NCBI GenBank assembly: GCA_964504445.1
Contig: CAZDEO010000003.1
Span: forward strand, 57,101-121,100
Direction: 5' to 3'
From: JACSRF01 sp964504445
GTDB taxonomy: Bacteria; Chloroflexota; Anaerolineae; Promineifilales; Promineifilaceae
Length of the DNA stretch: 64,000 nt
Of the stretch, positions 19,553 through 28,127 are shown piece by piece. The position numbers and the translations under genes are program-made. Each line of letters begins with the position of its first letter. Positions within the stretch are counted from its first letter, which is position 1. Under the pieces are notes generated by a model. It had not been told where the DNA came from, ran no database searches, and was given only the letters and a program-made list of their open reading frames with translations.

Positions 19553-19597
19553 AAAAAGCCCACCTTGGGCACACAGCAAGCCGCGCACAAGGTGGGC
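19553..19597 (-). terminator. Terminator after glnA
   Basis: GCCCACCTTG and CAAGGTGGGC (19558-19567, 19588-19597) form a perfect 10-bp stem with a 20-nt loop, followed on the minus strand by TTTTT. It separates glnA from the kinase gene, though readthrough is possible. Confidence 0.88.
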
Positions 19598-19631
19598 CGT
19601 TAAAAGTTAGCCCTCAGTCTTCACCCACTAA

Positions 19632-21035
19632 CTAGATACCATAGTACAACAAAAACTCGTACGGGTGCGGGCGCAAACTTACCGGACCAATTTCTTCGTG
19701 ACGCTTATAATGAATATAAGCGTCCAACAAATCCTTAGTGAAAACACCCCCCTCCAACAAAAACGCCTGATCCGCTTCCAGCGCATCCAAAGACTCATTT
19801 AGTTTCCCCACCGTCATCTGCACCTTGTCAATATTTTCATCCTCAAACAAGTCCATGTCTGCCGGATCACCTGGATCAATCCGGTTCTTAATGCCATCCA
19901 AACCAGCCATAAGCATCGCCGCAAAAGCCAGGTACGGATTAGCCGCCGGATCAGGGCAGCGGAACTCAACACGCTTGGCCTTAGGGGAGTGCGAATACAT
20001 AGGAATACGCACAGCTGCCGAGCGATTGCGCGCCGAATAAGCCACCACGACCGGCGCCTCGTACCCAGGAACCAGCCGACGATACGAATTGGTTGTGGGC
20101 GCCACAATCGCCAGCAAAGCATTAATATGCTTTAGAATGCCACCAATATAATAGAGCGCCATCTGGCTCAACCCAGCGTAAGCATCCCCAGCAAACAAGG
20201 GCTTACCATCTTTCCACAAGCTCTGATGCGTGTGCATGCCCGAGCCATTATCCGCAAATATTGGTTTAGGCATGAACGTTACGGTTTTGCCGTGAGCTTT
20301 GGCCACATTTTTGACAATATATTTATATAGCTGCACTTTATCCGCCATGGTCACCATCTGATCATACTTCATATCAATTTCACACTGACCAGCAGTACCC
20401 ACTTCATGATGGTGTACTTCCACATTGAGACCAGACTCAATCATCACCCGCACCATCTCCGAGCGTAAGTCCTGCAATGTGTCAAAAGGAGCGACCGGAA
20501 AATATCCCCTTTTATGCGGCACAGAGTGGCCAAAACCAAAAATACCAGAATTCCAGGGGCCTTCAACACTATCTACCTGGTAGGCAGAAGAATACTCACC
20601 GGCCGAATACTTCACCTGATCAAACACAAAAAACTCGGCTTCGGGGCCGAAATAAGCAGTGTCCGCAATCCCGCTGGCCTTTAGATATTCCACCGACTTC
20701 TGGGCAATATAACGCGGATCACGCGAGTATGGCTCCCGGGTAATCGGGTCAAAAACATTGCATACCAGGCTCAAAGTCGGCATGGTGCAGACAGGATCGA
20801 CAATAGCCGTAGATGGATCGGCCAACAAAATCATGTCGCTGGCTTCAATACTCTGAAATCCCCGAATGGACGAGCCATCAAAGCCCATTCCTTCATTAAA
20901 AGCCGTATCTGGATCAAACTCCTCTACAGGCATGGAAAAGTGCTGCCACTGACCAAAAACATCAGTAAACTTCACGTCAACAATCTTTATACCTTTCTCT
21001 TCAATAAACTGCATCACATCGTGGGGAGTCTTCAT
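19632..21035 (-). CDS. glnA: Glutamine synthetase, type I
   Basis: 467 aa from the ATG at 21035, nine bases after AAGGAG; the ATG at 21044 directly abuts that site and is less likely. Family blocks include FGQWQHFSMP, GSSIRGFQ, GPEAEFFVFD, NGSGMHTHQSLW and SPKAKRVEFRCPDPAANPY. It condenses glutamate and ammonia. In the segment that carries the adenylylated Tyr397 of E. coli (NLYDLPP), this protein has DLFED, Phe for Tyr, so control by adenylylation is unlikely. The leader contains a terminator and a candidate antiterminator, and the ANTAR two-component pair lies downstream. No ACGGCCGT occurs in the gene. Confidence 0.97.
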   Translation of the reverse strand: MKTPHDVMQFIEEKGIKIVDVKFTDVFGQWQHFSMPVEEFDPDTAFNEGMGFDGSSIRGFQSIEASDMILLADPSTAIVDPVCTMPTLSLVCNVFDPITREPYSRDPRYIAQKSVEYLKASGIADTAYFGPEAEFFVFDQVKYSAGEYSSAYQVDSVEGPWNSGIFGFGHSVPHKRGYFPVAPFDTLQDLRSEMVRVMIESGLNVEVHHHEVGTAGQCEIDMKYDQMVTMADKVQLYKYIVKNVAKAHGKTVTFMPKPIFADNGSGMHTHQSLWKDGKPLFAGDAYAGLSQMALYYIGGILKHINALLAIVAPTTNSYRRLVPGYEAPVVVAYSARNRSAAVRIPMYSHSPKAKRVEFRCPDPAANPYLAFAAMLMAGLDGIKNRIDPGDPADMDLFEDENIDKVQMTVGKLNESLDALEADQAFLLEGGVFTKDLLDAYIHYKRHEEIGPVSLRPHPYEFLLYYGI

Positions 21036-21095
21036 TGTTTTCATCTCCTTAAAAAATTATTTTGTACCCCGTGGCTCTTACTTGACCACTAAAGC

Positions 21096-21139
21096 AAAAA
21101 ACGCCTTTGCCACAGACAAAAATCTGTTAGCAAAGGCGT
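21096..21139 (-). terminator. Intrinsic terminator in the glnA leader (attenuator)
   Basis: ACGCCTTTGC and GCAAAGGCGT (arms at 21130-21139 and 21101-21110) form a perfect 10-bp stem, extended by ACAGA/TCTGT inside, followed by TTTTTT on the minus strand. It lies within the leader, about 60 bases before the glnA start codon. It should stop transcription before the gene unless prevented. Confidence 0.88.
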
Positions 21140-21184
21140 CCTGGCCTTCAAATAAAATATTTTATTTTTGCTCACCATAGCGAA
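21132..21184 (-). promoter_or_regulatory. Candidate ANTAR antiterminator RNA of glnA
   Basis: Read 5' to 3' on the minus strand: a hairpin GCU-AUGGUG-AGC (21170-21181, extendable by UU/AA) has a hexaloop with A at 1 and G at 4, the ANTAR target signature. An 18-bp AT palindrome follows (21150-21167). Then comes a hairpin GAAGGC/GCCUUU with hexaloop CAGGAC (21132-21149; G at 4, but C not A at 1). The second hairpin uses the 5' arm of the terminator, so the two are mutually exclusive. Confidence 0.55.
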
Positions 21185-21226
21185 CCCTTTAATGTTACAG
21201 GAACACACCAAGTGAATCAATACATG

Positions 21227-21232
21227 ATTATA
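21227..21232 (-). promoter_or_regulatory. -10 box of glnA
   Basis: TATAAT on the minus strand gives a leader of roughly 180 nt. No good -35 sits at 16-18 bp (the candidate TTGCAC is 23 bp away), so an activator may be needed. Confidence 0.6.
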
Positions 21233-21343
21233 TCACAATTACTGTCAGTTATTTTGTGCAAACTGCCTAATTCATTCACTTAGGCTAGATTTTTTCGTCA
21301 AATTTGCCACAAACCACAACTTATGCGACGATAGGCAGCCATC

Positions 21344-22285
21344 ATGACCAACGACCTTGCCGGCTTCAAAATCGGCCACGCCACTGATACCTCATTCCAC
21401 ACAGGCTGCACTGTCATTCTCTGCCCAGAACAAACTGTGGGCAGCGCCGATGTGCGGGGACCAGCCCCTGGCACCCGGGAAATTGGCCTGCTAGCGCCAG
21501 ACAAGCCGGTGCATTACGTTAATGCGGTGGTGCTTACCGGCGGTAGCGCTTTTGGCCTGGCGTCTGCCGATGGTGTTATGCGCTATTTGGCGACCAAGGG
21601 CATCGGCCACTATACGCCAATTCGCCCTATTCCCATAGTGCCTGCTGCTGTGGTTTTTGACCTGGGTTTCAGCCGTGGGAAGCGCTTTCCTGACGCAGAA
21701 ATGGGTTATGCGGCATGCCTGGAAGCCGGAGATGGCACAATTGCCCAGGGCAATGTGGGCGCCGGAGCTGGGGTGACGATAGGGAAGTGGGGCGGGTTTA
21801 TGCATATGATGAAAGGGGGCTTTGGGCTGGCTAAAGTGTTTGTAGAGGAGTGCATGGTTGCCGCCGCAGTCGTAACCAATTCTGTAGGTGACGTCCTTAA
21901 TGGCGACGGCACGGTGCTGGCGGGAGCACGCCGGCTGGCTGGTGGCTGGTTAGTAGATGATTACCCGCTACGGTTTGTAACGGCGGAACAACTGCCACCA
22001 GCCATCACCAATACTACTCTGGTGGTGGTGTTTACCAATGCGCGGTTTACCGTGCCTGAGGTAAACCGACTGGCGCAACGTGCCCATGACGGCATGGCTT
22101 TGGCCATTAACCCCGTTCATGCCACCCACGATGGAGACACTGCTTTTGCCCTGGCTTCCGGTTTGGTGGACGCACCTTTCGATCTGGTAGCGAATATGGC
22201 GGTGACGGCCGTAGCTGATGCTATTCGCAGCGCTGTCCGTCACGCCGCTTCCCTGTCTGGGGTTCCTGGTTTGGCAAAGTCGTAA
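21344..22285 (+). CDS. P1 family peptidase (DmpA/NylC-like, self-processing)
   Basis: 313 aa. Family blocks are TGCTVILCP, VRGPAPGTRE, VVLTGGSAFGLASADGV and VTNSVGDVLNGDG. In NylC/DmpA enzymes the chain cleaves itself ahead of a Ser or Thr that becomes the nucleophile. Here NTTLVVVFTNA (about residue 225) fits the NylC-type Asn-Thr cleavage site. It is probably a cytosolic aminopeptidase or amidase; substrate is not predictable. It is divergent from glnA and 31 bp ahead of the LOG gene. Confidence 0.88.
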   Translation: MTNDLAGFKIGHATDTSFHTGCTVILCPEQTVGSADVRGPAPGTREIGLLAPDKPVHYVNAVVLTGGSAFGLASADGVMRYLATKGIGHYTPIRPIPIVPAAVVFDLGFSRGKRFPDAEMGYAACLEAGDGTIAQGNVGAGAGVTIGKWGGFMHMMKGGFGLAKVFVEECMVAAAVVTNSVGDVLNGDGTVLAGARRLAGGWLVDDYPLRFVTAEQLPPAITNTTLVVVFTNARFTVPEVNRLAQRAHDGMALAINPVHATHDGDTAFALASGLVDAPFDLVANMAVTAVADAIRSAVRHAASLSGVPGLAKS

Positions 22286-22316
22286 CGCCGCGAAATAAAA
22301 GAAGGTATGAACCAAG

Positions 22317-22874
22317 ATGACTGCAAAAATTATCACCGTCTTTGGTAGCTCTGCTCCCCAACCAGGCAGCTCGGCTTATGAGCAAGCGTGGCATGTGGGG
22401 CAACTTCTGGCCGAGGCTGGCTTTGCTGTAGCTACCGGCGGCTATGGGGGAACGATGACGGCCGTTTCCCAGGGCGCGGCAGAAGCGGGCGGCCACGTCA
22501 TCGGCGTCACCTGCGAGCAGATTGAGCAATTCCGGTCCGGTGGGGCAAACCGCTTTGTGGCTGAGGAAATTCGCTACCCCACTCTGAGAGAGCGATTGCT
22601 GCACCTGGTGATCCACAATGCAGGTATGATCACCTTGCCTGGTGGCATTGGAACATTATCTGAAATGGCCCTGGCATGGAGCTTTTTGCAAGTGGGTGAA
22701 ATCAGCCCACGCCCGCTGGTACTGCTGGGGGACATGTGGCCTCCCGTGGTAAATGGCGCCCTGTCAGGTGGCTATGTCTCTGTCGCCCACTACAAACTAC
22801 TGGCTTTTGCCGATACGCCAGAAGCCGCCGTTGCCCTCGTAATCCATTGGCCTGGCGATTTTTCTAAGGACTAA
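22317..22874 (+). CDS. LOG-type (lysine decarboxylase-like) nucleotide phosphoribohydrolase family protein
   Basis: 185 aa, Rossmann-like. VFGSSAP opens the fold, ATGGYGGTMTAVSQGA is the nucleotide-binding segment and LPGGIGTLSEM is the PGGxGTxxE signature. Members cleave ribose-5-P from nucleoside monophosphates (cytokinin activation in plants, YvdD/PpnN-like in bacteria). The pair with the P1 peptidase looks cotranscribed. Its end overlaps the convergent secreted gene by 11 bp. Confidence 0.85.
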   Translation: MTAKIITVFGSSAPQPGSSAYEQAWHVGQLLAEAGFAVATGGYGGTMTAVSQGAAEAGGHVIGVTCEQIEQFRSGGANRFVAEEIRYPTLRERLLHLVIHNAGMITLPGGIGTLSEMALAWSFLQVGEISPRPLVLLGDMWPPVVNGALSGGYVSVAHYKLLAFADTPEAAVALVIHWPGDFSKD

Positions 22875-23718
22875 CGATTATTTTTTCCCAACCGCTAGAT
22901 TCAGGAAATAGATGCCAGACATTGCCGTCACTGGCTTGAAGATAAGTGTGATTATATTTGACCAGAGTCGTCCATTGGATTACGGTGCCGAACCCTACTT
23001 CTGGCTCTGTTGCCCAACCCAATCGCTCCCGCACCATCTCATTTTCACACCAGAGATAGCCAAAGCCACGGACTGGATGGAGCTTGCCCTCTGGGGGCGG
23101 CCCTAGATCGCAAATTGGGTCACCATTCCAACTATCGCTAAATGTGCTTACTTTGGGGTACAGGGTGTCCGCAAACAGCACAATGATATTATCCAACGTG
23201 CCAACCCAAATCATGACACCGCCCTCAAACAACTGCTCAGCGGCAGGAGAAAAAACAGGCGCAGTAGGGCAGCCACCAAGCGGTGGGTCAAAAAACCAGG
23301 TATCCGGACAGATGACGGTAATGGTCACCCCTGCCGCCACGTGGTTGCCAGTGACGGAATTGAACGCATCCAGCATAAAAAGAATGGGGTTTCGTTCCCA
23401 ATCAGGAACGATATGGGTGTGAATGCCGCTGGCGGGTAGGCCTTCCCACCACTCCGCTGGACGGTAATCCCAGAAACGGGTAAGTACAATCTGGTCTGCT
23501 CCGGTAACTTCCCAAGTTAGCGTGACAGTTTGGCCAGGATCAGCATGGTCTGGGGCCACTTGAAAAGAGAGGATGATTGGTTCAGAAGGTTTGGCTATAA
23601 GTGGCAGATAGGCAAAATTCTCTACCGTTTGCTGAAGGGTGTTTTGTGCAACCACGGCCGTGGTTGCCAGCAATAAAACCACCAACACCCCTAAAGGCCA
23701 AAACCGTCGCCGATTCAT
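22864..23718 (-). CDS. Secreted protein of unknown function
   Basis: 284 aa. A signal peptide (residues 1-25, basic start then VLVVLLLATTAVVAQ) is followed by FAYLPLIAKPSEP, the LPLI segment frequent in secreted Chloroflexota proteins, and a domain with VDP-type Ig features (PGQTVTLTWEVTGADQIVL). The C-terminal half is Trp/Pro/Gly-rich with several Cys, no known fold. AAGGAGG precedes the ATG. Probably exported and cell-surface associated. Confidence 0.7.
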   Translation of the reverse strand: MNRRRFWPLGVLVVLLLATTAVVAQNTLQQTVENFAYLPLIAKPSEPIILSFQVAPDHADPGQTVTLTWEVTGADQIVLTRFWDYRPAEWWEGLPASGIHTHIVPDWERNPILFMLDAFNSVTGNHVAAGVTITVICPDTWFFDPPLGGCPTAPVFSPAAEQLFEGGVMIWVGTLDNIIVLFADTLYPKVSTFSDSWNGDPICDLGPPPEGKLHPVRGFGYLWCENEMVRERLGWATEPEVGFGTVIQWTTLVKYNHTYLQASDGNVWHLFPESSGWEKIIVSP

Positions 23719-23892
23719 GACAGCCTCCTTGGGAACCGAATTGTCCCCTAGTAGGAACCGACGGGCACAGTGTGGGCAGCGTGTTAGAATGAAAACTTAT
23801 TTTCAGTATAGAATACTTCAAAACGCTTTCCATTAAAGAGATGTGAAATAGAAGGGTCACCAAGCTCACCTCCAATTTTCTCTCAGGCAATT

Positions 23893-25800
23893 TTACGGCC
23901 GTAACTTTTCGCGGAAAAAGTCTGTCATACGCGTGTATACCGTCACCCGATTTTCAAACTTCAAGACGTCGTGACCTTCGTCAGGAAAAAGTAGGTAGTC
24001 CACCTCTTTACCCAAACCTTGCAATTCCTCAACCAACTCGCGCGATTCTTGTTCAATAACCCGCGGGTCGTTTTGCCCCTGTACCACCAACAAAGGGCAT
24101 TGAATCTGGTGAATGTAGGTGCGCGGTGAACGCTCCTGTAAGAAAGGCTGCTCCGTCTCCGGGTCACCCACCATCGCTTTCATAAAAGGTTTCCAGGTTT
24201 CTGGCACCCGCTGGGCAAATTTCGTCAAGTCGTAGGGGCCAAACATATCCACAGCCGCTGCCCACAACTCCGGATGGCGACCAGCCAAAGTAAGAGTCAT
24301 GAAACCACCGTAAGAACGACCCACAACGCCGGCACGGCTAACATCCAGGCGCTCGTCCTGGGGAAGCACCTCCGTCATGGCGTAGACGTGGTCTAGCCGG
24401 TCTTGCCCGCCCCAGTCGCGCACAACCCGCTTCATGTATGCAAAGCCGTATCCGGTACTGCCGCGCACATTGGGTACAAAAACGGCAAAGCCATTGAGGG
24501 TGAGGAATTGGATGAAAGGCATGGAAAACCAGGCAAAGTCGGGCCGTTCCTGACTTTGTGGGCCGCCGTGGACGTAGTAGATTAACGGCCATCTCCCCCC
24601 AAACCCTAACCGTTCTGCCGGCAAGTAAAGTCGGGCAGATATGCGTAGCCCGTCATAAGAGATAAAGGAGGCGTCTTCTCCTGCAGACAGCAAGTCCGGG
24701 GCTATACCCAACACGCGCTCATCAGTATGCCGTTGAATCTGGTCTCGCGCCGTACCCCCAATGGTGTAGAGCTGGGTCGGTGAGGTAGCGGTAGAAAAGG
24801 AAAGGGCAAAGCGGTCCCCTGCTTCATCATAAGTCACCGATTCTAGCACGCCGTTGGTCAGTTCCCCCGCACCGCACAACAAATGGACCAGGTTCATCGT
24901 CCAGGTAGATTCGTCTAATTCGCCTTCATACAGCCAGGTGCAGCCGTCTATGTTGAACTGTACCATGTACCGGTGACCGGTAAGGTGCTCTAACTCTTCC
25001 AGCTCCCCCACCCCGTTGTGCCGGATGCCGTGCAGTTTGATGGGTGTGATGTTTGTAGGGTCACTGAAGGGCATGTAGGCCAGGCTATAACTGTCGTCGA
25101 AGAGAATGCTAGAAAAGATGAGGCCCTGTCCATTGGCGGCAAAGTGGAGGTTGCTTACGGCCGTTGCCTCGGCCTGTTGCCCCGCCTGCCGTTGGGCCAG
25201 CGTGACACCATAAAAATGTTGCGGCGTTTTGTCGGCGCGGCTGGCCCGGTAAAGCACCGAATCCCCCACGCCAAATTGCTCCGCCAGGATGAACTGGTCA
25301 TTGCTTTCGTTAACGCCCACAGGAAACATGCCGAACTTGCCCTCACCAATCTTTTCCAGTGTGCCAGTGGCCAACTCGGCCAGATAGGAGGTGAAAAGTG
25401 ATTCGCGGCGCGATTGGGCAATGAAATAGACGCTGTTTTGCGCTAGCTTTTCCCCAACTGCCATCACACTGTGATGGGGAAACACCTCCCGAAAGGGGAA
25501 TTCTGGATAACCACCCGCCAGGGGAATGAGGGCCGGCTGATAATTTTCATCGCCATCCTGGTCAATCATGACCAGAATTTGCCCCAGATCGGGGAAAACA
25601 ATGAAGGAGCGACCTTCAATGAGGTGCGGGTTTTGCAGGGCGATGTTGCCCGGCAGCAAGGGTTGGGGCACACTGCCACCCAGTTTCATGACATAAAGGC
25701 TGTTACGGCCGTTCAGATTGCTGATGAAGTATATCTGGTCACCAACAACCTGCGGCGTCAAAAACAGCCGGGCTGATAGAAACGATTCAATCCGAAACAT
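23893..25800 (-). CDS. S9 family serine peptidase (prolyl oligopeptidase/acylaminoacyl peptidase type)
   Basis: 635 aa from the ATG at 25800 (AGGAG eight bases upstream; a longer reading runs into the upstream gene without a ribosome site). The N-terminal two thirds are a beta-propeller; the C-terminal alpha/beta-hydrolase domain holds the nucleophile GRSYGGFMT, Asp in GQNDPRV and His in DEGHDVL. No signal peptide, so cytosolic hydrolysis of peptides. The regulator gene directly upstream may control it. Confidence 0.93.
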   Translation of the reverse strand: MFRIESFLSARLFLTPQVVGDQIYFISNLNGRNSLYVMKLGGSVPQPLLPGNIALQNPHLIEGRSFIVFPDLGQILVMIDQDGDENYQPALIPLAGGYPEFPFREVFPHHSVMAVGEKLAQNSVYFIAQSRRESLFTSYLAELATGTLEKIGEGKFGMFPVGVNESNDQFILAEQFGVGDSVLYRASRADKTPQHFYGVTLAQRQAGQQAEATAVSNLHFAANGQGLIFSSILFDDSYSLAYMPFSDPTNITPIKLHGIRHNGVGELEELEHLTGHRYMVQFNIDGCTWLYEGELDESTWTMNLVHLLCGAGELTNGVLESVTYDEAGDRFALSFSTATSPTQLYTIGGTARDQIQRHTDERVLGIAPDLLSAGEDASFISYDGLRISARLYLPAERLGFGGRWPLIYYVHGGPQSQERPDFAWFSMPFIQFLTLNGFAVFVPNVRGSTGYGFAYMKRVVRDWGGQDRLDHVYAMTEVLPQDERLDVSRAGVVGRSYGGFMTLTLAGRHPELWAAAVDMFGPYDLTKFAQRVPETWKPFMKAMVGDPETEQPFLQERSPRTYIHQIQCPLLVVQGQNDPRVIEQESRELVEELQGLGKEVDYLLFPDEGHDVLKFENRVTVYTRMTDFFREKLRP

Positions 25801-25843
25801 GAGAGGATCTCCTTTTGGGAAATATTGGCAGCGCAGTCGCTCG

Positions 25844-26437
25844 CTACCGGCTACGCCCCTGAGCATCATAAACGGGGAAAAAGGCCAGCGTCAGATTATA
25901 AGACTGGCTCTGAAACATGGTTTCGTTGCTTTCGGAAAGGGTCTGGTATTCCTGTAATAGCGCATCAAGACGGCCGTATAGTTCCCTAGCCTGCTCTTCC
26001 GACAAATGAAAGTTAGCCCGCAGTAGGCTTCCTTTTTGCGGCTGGCCCGTTTCCTTTAAATTTGCCAACCCAGCGCGAATGCTCTGTTCAATCTCCCGCT
26101 GGGCCATGGCAAAGAACGAGTGTAGCAGGGCTTCCACTCCACCCCTCTCAGCATCACTGGGCGACAACACCTTCTCGTCCAGCACAAATTGACGGGCCAC
26201 AGCCTGATATTGTTTCTCGATTATGCCGGACACAATTTGAGTGTCCACTACCTGGATAAACCCTTTGTCCTCCAGCAAATTAACGTGGTAATACAGCTTG
26301 GTTGGTGGCAGGTCCAATTCGGTTGCTAGCTCTTTCACAGTTCTCACCCGCTTCAACCGTTCCAGCAGTTGCAGTCGGAGTGGATGCGCCAGGGTTTTTA
26401 GCCCTTCCAGGTTAGCGATCTTAAACTCTTCCAACAT
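25844..26437 (-). CDS. ArsR-like winged-helix regulator
   Basis: 197 aa. The winged helix covers residues 8-85: ALAHPLRLQLLERL-like helix (TLAHPLRLQLLERLK), VKELATELDLPPTKLYYHVNLLEDKGFIQV recognition region. The C-terminal half is helical and lacks the metal Cys of ArsR; it likely dimerises or binds a ligand. The stop lies 43 bp before the peptidase start, same strand, suggesting one operon. No ribosome site is evident at the ATG. Confidence 0.85.
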   Translation of the reverse strand: MLEEFKIANLEGLKTLAHPLRLQLLERLKRVRTVKELATELDLPPTKLYYHVNLLEDKGFIQVVDTQIVSGIIEKQYQAVARQFVLDEKVLSPSDAERGGVEALLHSFFAMAQREIEQSIRAGLANLKETGQPQKGSLLRANFHLSEEQARELYGRLDALLQEYQTLSESNETMFQSQSYNLTLAFFPVYDAQGRSR

Positions 26438-26547
26438 TTCGACACAATCCCATTTGCTTCAATTTAATCATTTTAATAAATTTGAATGGTTGAGAGAAGT
26501 TTAACCAGAAACGGCCGTCCTGTCAAACACAAAAATAGCTATTCTTT

Positions 26548-27699
26548 TCAGGCAACGGCCGTTTCTGGAACCTTCTCGGCCAGCCAATCCAGCATCACCT
26601 TTACTGCCAGCCCCATATTGCCCACTTGGCAATGATTCTGCGCCTCGTCCGCCCGCGTAAAGACCCGCGCCGTCAGCGACCTGGCCTGGCGCAGCGCCGC
26701 CACCTGCAAATGATGCAGCTTCATAGGGATAAAGTGATCTTCTTCGCCAGTCAAAATCAACACATCCTGCCGCACCTGCGTTGATTGCAAATTGGTCTCA
26801 TTAAACGCCAACAGGGCCTGGCTGGCCTCAAAGACGCTCTTCTGCTGGGTGATGTACATCAGGTTATCAATACCCCACTTTTCCTGCGGCAGCATTTTCA
26901 TCTTCCAGCTAGAAAGGGCATTGAACAGCCCCTTGTGGGTCATCAGCCAGCGGGCAAAGCTCGCCACCGGCGGCGGCGGGATTTTCATATAATCGTAGGC
27001 AATGCTAGAAGCAATCACGCGCTGAATACGCGGCTCGTTGGCCGCCGCCCGGAAGCAGAGCCAGCCGCCCATAGAAATGCCAAGCCAGGTCACATCCTCC
27101 AGGCCGAAATGATCCAGAATGGCCTTCGCCGGGAGTTCCCAACGGTAATCAATGGGCAGGTTGTATTCTTTGAGCGGCGCGCCCTGGCCCGGTCCATCAA
27201 ACATCACCACGTCATAGCCATCGCGGGCAAAGGCATAGCCAATAGACACCAGCTCTTCGATGAAAGAATCAAAGCCGCCATGCATGACAACATGACCGCG
27301 CCGCGCCGCGCCCTGCGCTGGCAGGGTGAAACCGGTAAGGGCCGCCCGCTCGTAAGGAATTTTGAAGCGCTGCAGCGGTTCGCCGGCCATCAGCTCATCG
27401 TAAAAGAGGGTGACGAATTTGTCGTAGAGCCGTTTTTTGTCCGGGTCACTGGGGTGGGCAAAGAATTCAGCCGCACGATAGAGGAAGGTTCCATCCATGA
27501 GCCGCCCCTCGGCCAACGCTTTGTCGGCCAGGCGGATCATTTCCGGCTTCCAATCGTCCAGACCGCGAATAGCTTGCCCGGCCTGGCGCATATCTTCCAG
27601 GCGCACGTAGCCCAGGGAATGCCAGCGGTTGAGCTGGTAGTCAATGATTTTGGTCTTATGCAGATTGTAATACCCAATCGGAAAGGTGAACTGTTTCAT
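26548..27699 (-). CDS. Alpha/beta hydrolase
   Basis: 383 aa. An N-terminal helical cap of about 130 residues precedes the hydrolase core, with oxyanion segment VMHGGFDSF, nucleophile elbow GISMGGW, acid in TGEEDHF and a late His (NHCQVGN). The layout resembles 2,6-dihydropseudooxynicotine hydrolase and FrsA-like C-C or ester hydrolases. GGAGG precedes the ATG. A 75-aa gene lies 5 bp upstream in the same operon. Substrate unknown. Confidence 0.85.
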   Translation of the reverse strand: MKQFTFPIGYYNLHKTKIIDYQLNRWHSLGYVRLEDMRQAGQAIRGLDDWKPEMIRLADKALAEGRLMDGTFLYRAAEFFAHPSDPDKKRLYDKFVTLFYDELMAGEPLQRFKIPYERAALTGFTLPAQGAARRGHVVMHGGFDSFIEELVSIGYAFARDGYDVVMFDGPGQGAPLKEYNLPIDYRWELPAKAILDHFGLEDVTWLGISMGGWLCFRAAANEPRIQRVIASSIAYDYMKIPPPPVASFARWLMTHKGLFNALSSWKMKMLPQEKWGIDNLMYITQQKSVFEASQALLAFNETNLQSTQVRQDVLILTGEEDHFIPMKLHHLQVAALRQARSLTARVFTRADEAQNHCQVGNMGLAVKVMLDWLAEKVPETAVA

Positions 27700-27704
27700 G
27701 ATTA

Positions 27705-27932
27705 TTATCCTCCGTTTTTAGTGTCAGGCGGCGTTATCGCCGGGTCGTTGGCCGGCGGGTAACGCCGCAAAATTGAGAGCAGCAGCGGCACCAACGAGGC
27801 CCAATCCTGAAAATAGTGGACGGTGTCGCTGGGAATGTGCCGCAGTTGGCCACGCCAACGAATCTGGCCATCCTCTGTAAATTCTGACCAGACTCGCAAA
27901 GTAAACAATTGAGAAGGCGGTATTTGCGCCAT
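27705..27932 (-). CDS. Small conserved-looking protein of unknown function
   Basis: 75 aa from the ATG at 27932 (GGAGG six bases upstream). The sequence SQLFTLRVWSEFTEDG, RWRGQLRHIPSDTVHYF then DWASLVPLL suggests a small beta-strand domain followed by a helix. I recall similar short proteins in other Chloroflexota, function unknown. It is the first gene of the operon with the hydrolase. Confidence 0.6.
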   Translation of the reverse strand: MAQIPPSQLFTLRVWSEFTEDGQIRWRGQLRHIPSDTVHYFQDWASLVPLLLSILRRYPPANDPAITPPDTKNGG

Positions 27933-28127
27933 GCATAACCTCCACGGTTCACCAGGCCAGTTTCTGCGGTGAACCAGCGCCCATAGGATAGACAATCAAG
28001 CGTTTCGCAGTCGTTTGGCTAAACGGCCGTTGCCAAACGCCGGGCCAAACGATTTACGAACGCGCTATCTGCTATGGTGGCGCCACACCGGTTTCCTTAT
28101 CCCAATTTAGCATTACAGGAGAAACTC

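Noticed and set aside
21230..21300. Sigma-54 promoter before glnA
   Set aside because: GG and GC dinucleotides near GGCAGTTTGC are 6 bases apart, not the required spacing; TATAAT fits better.
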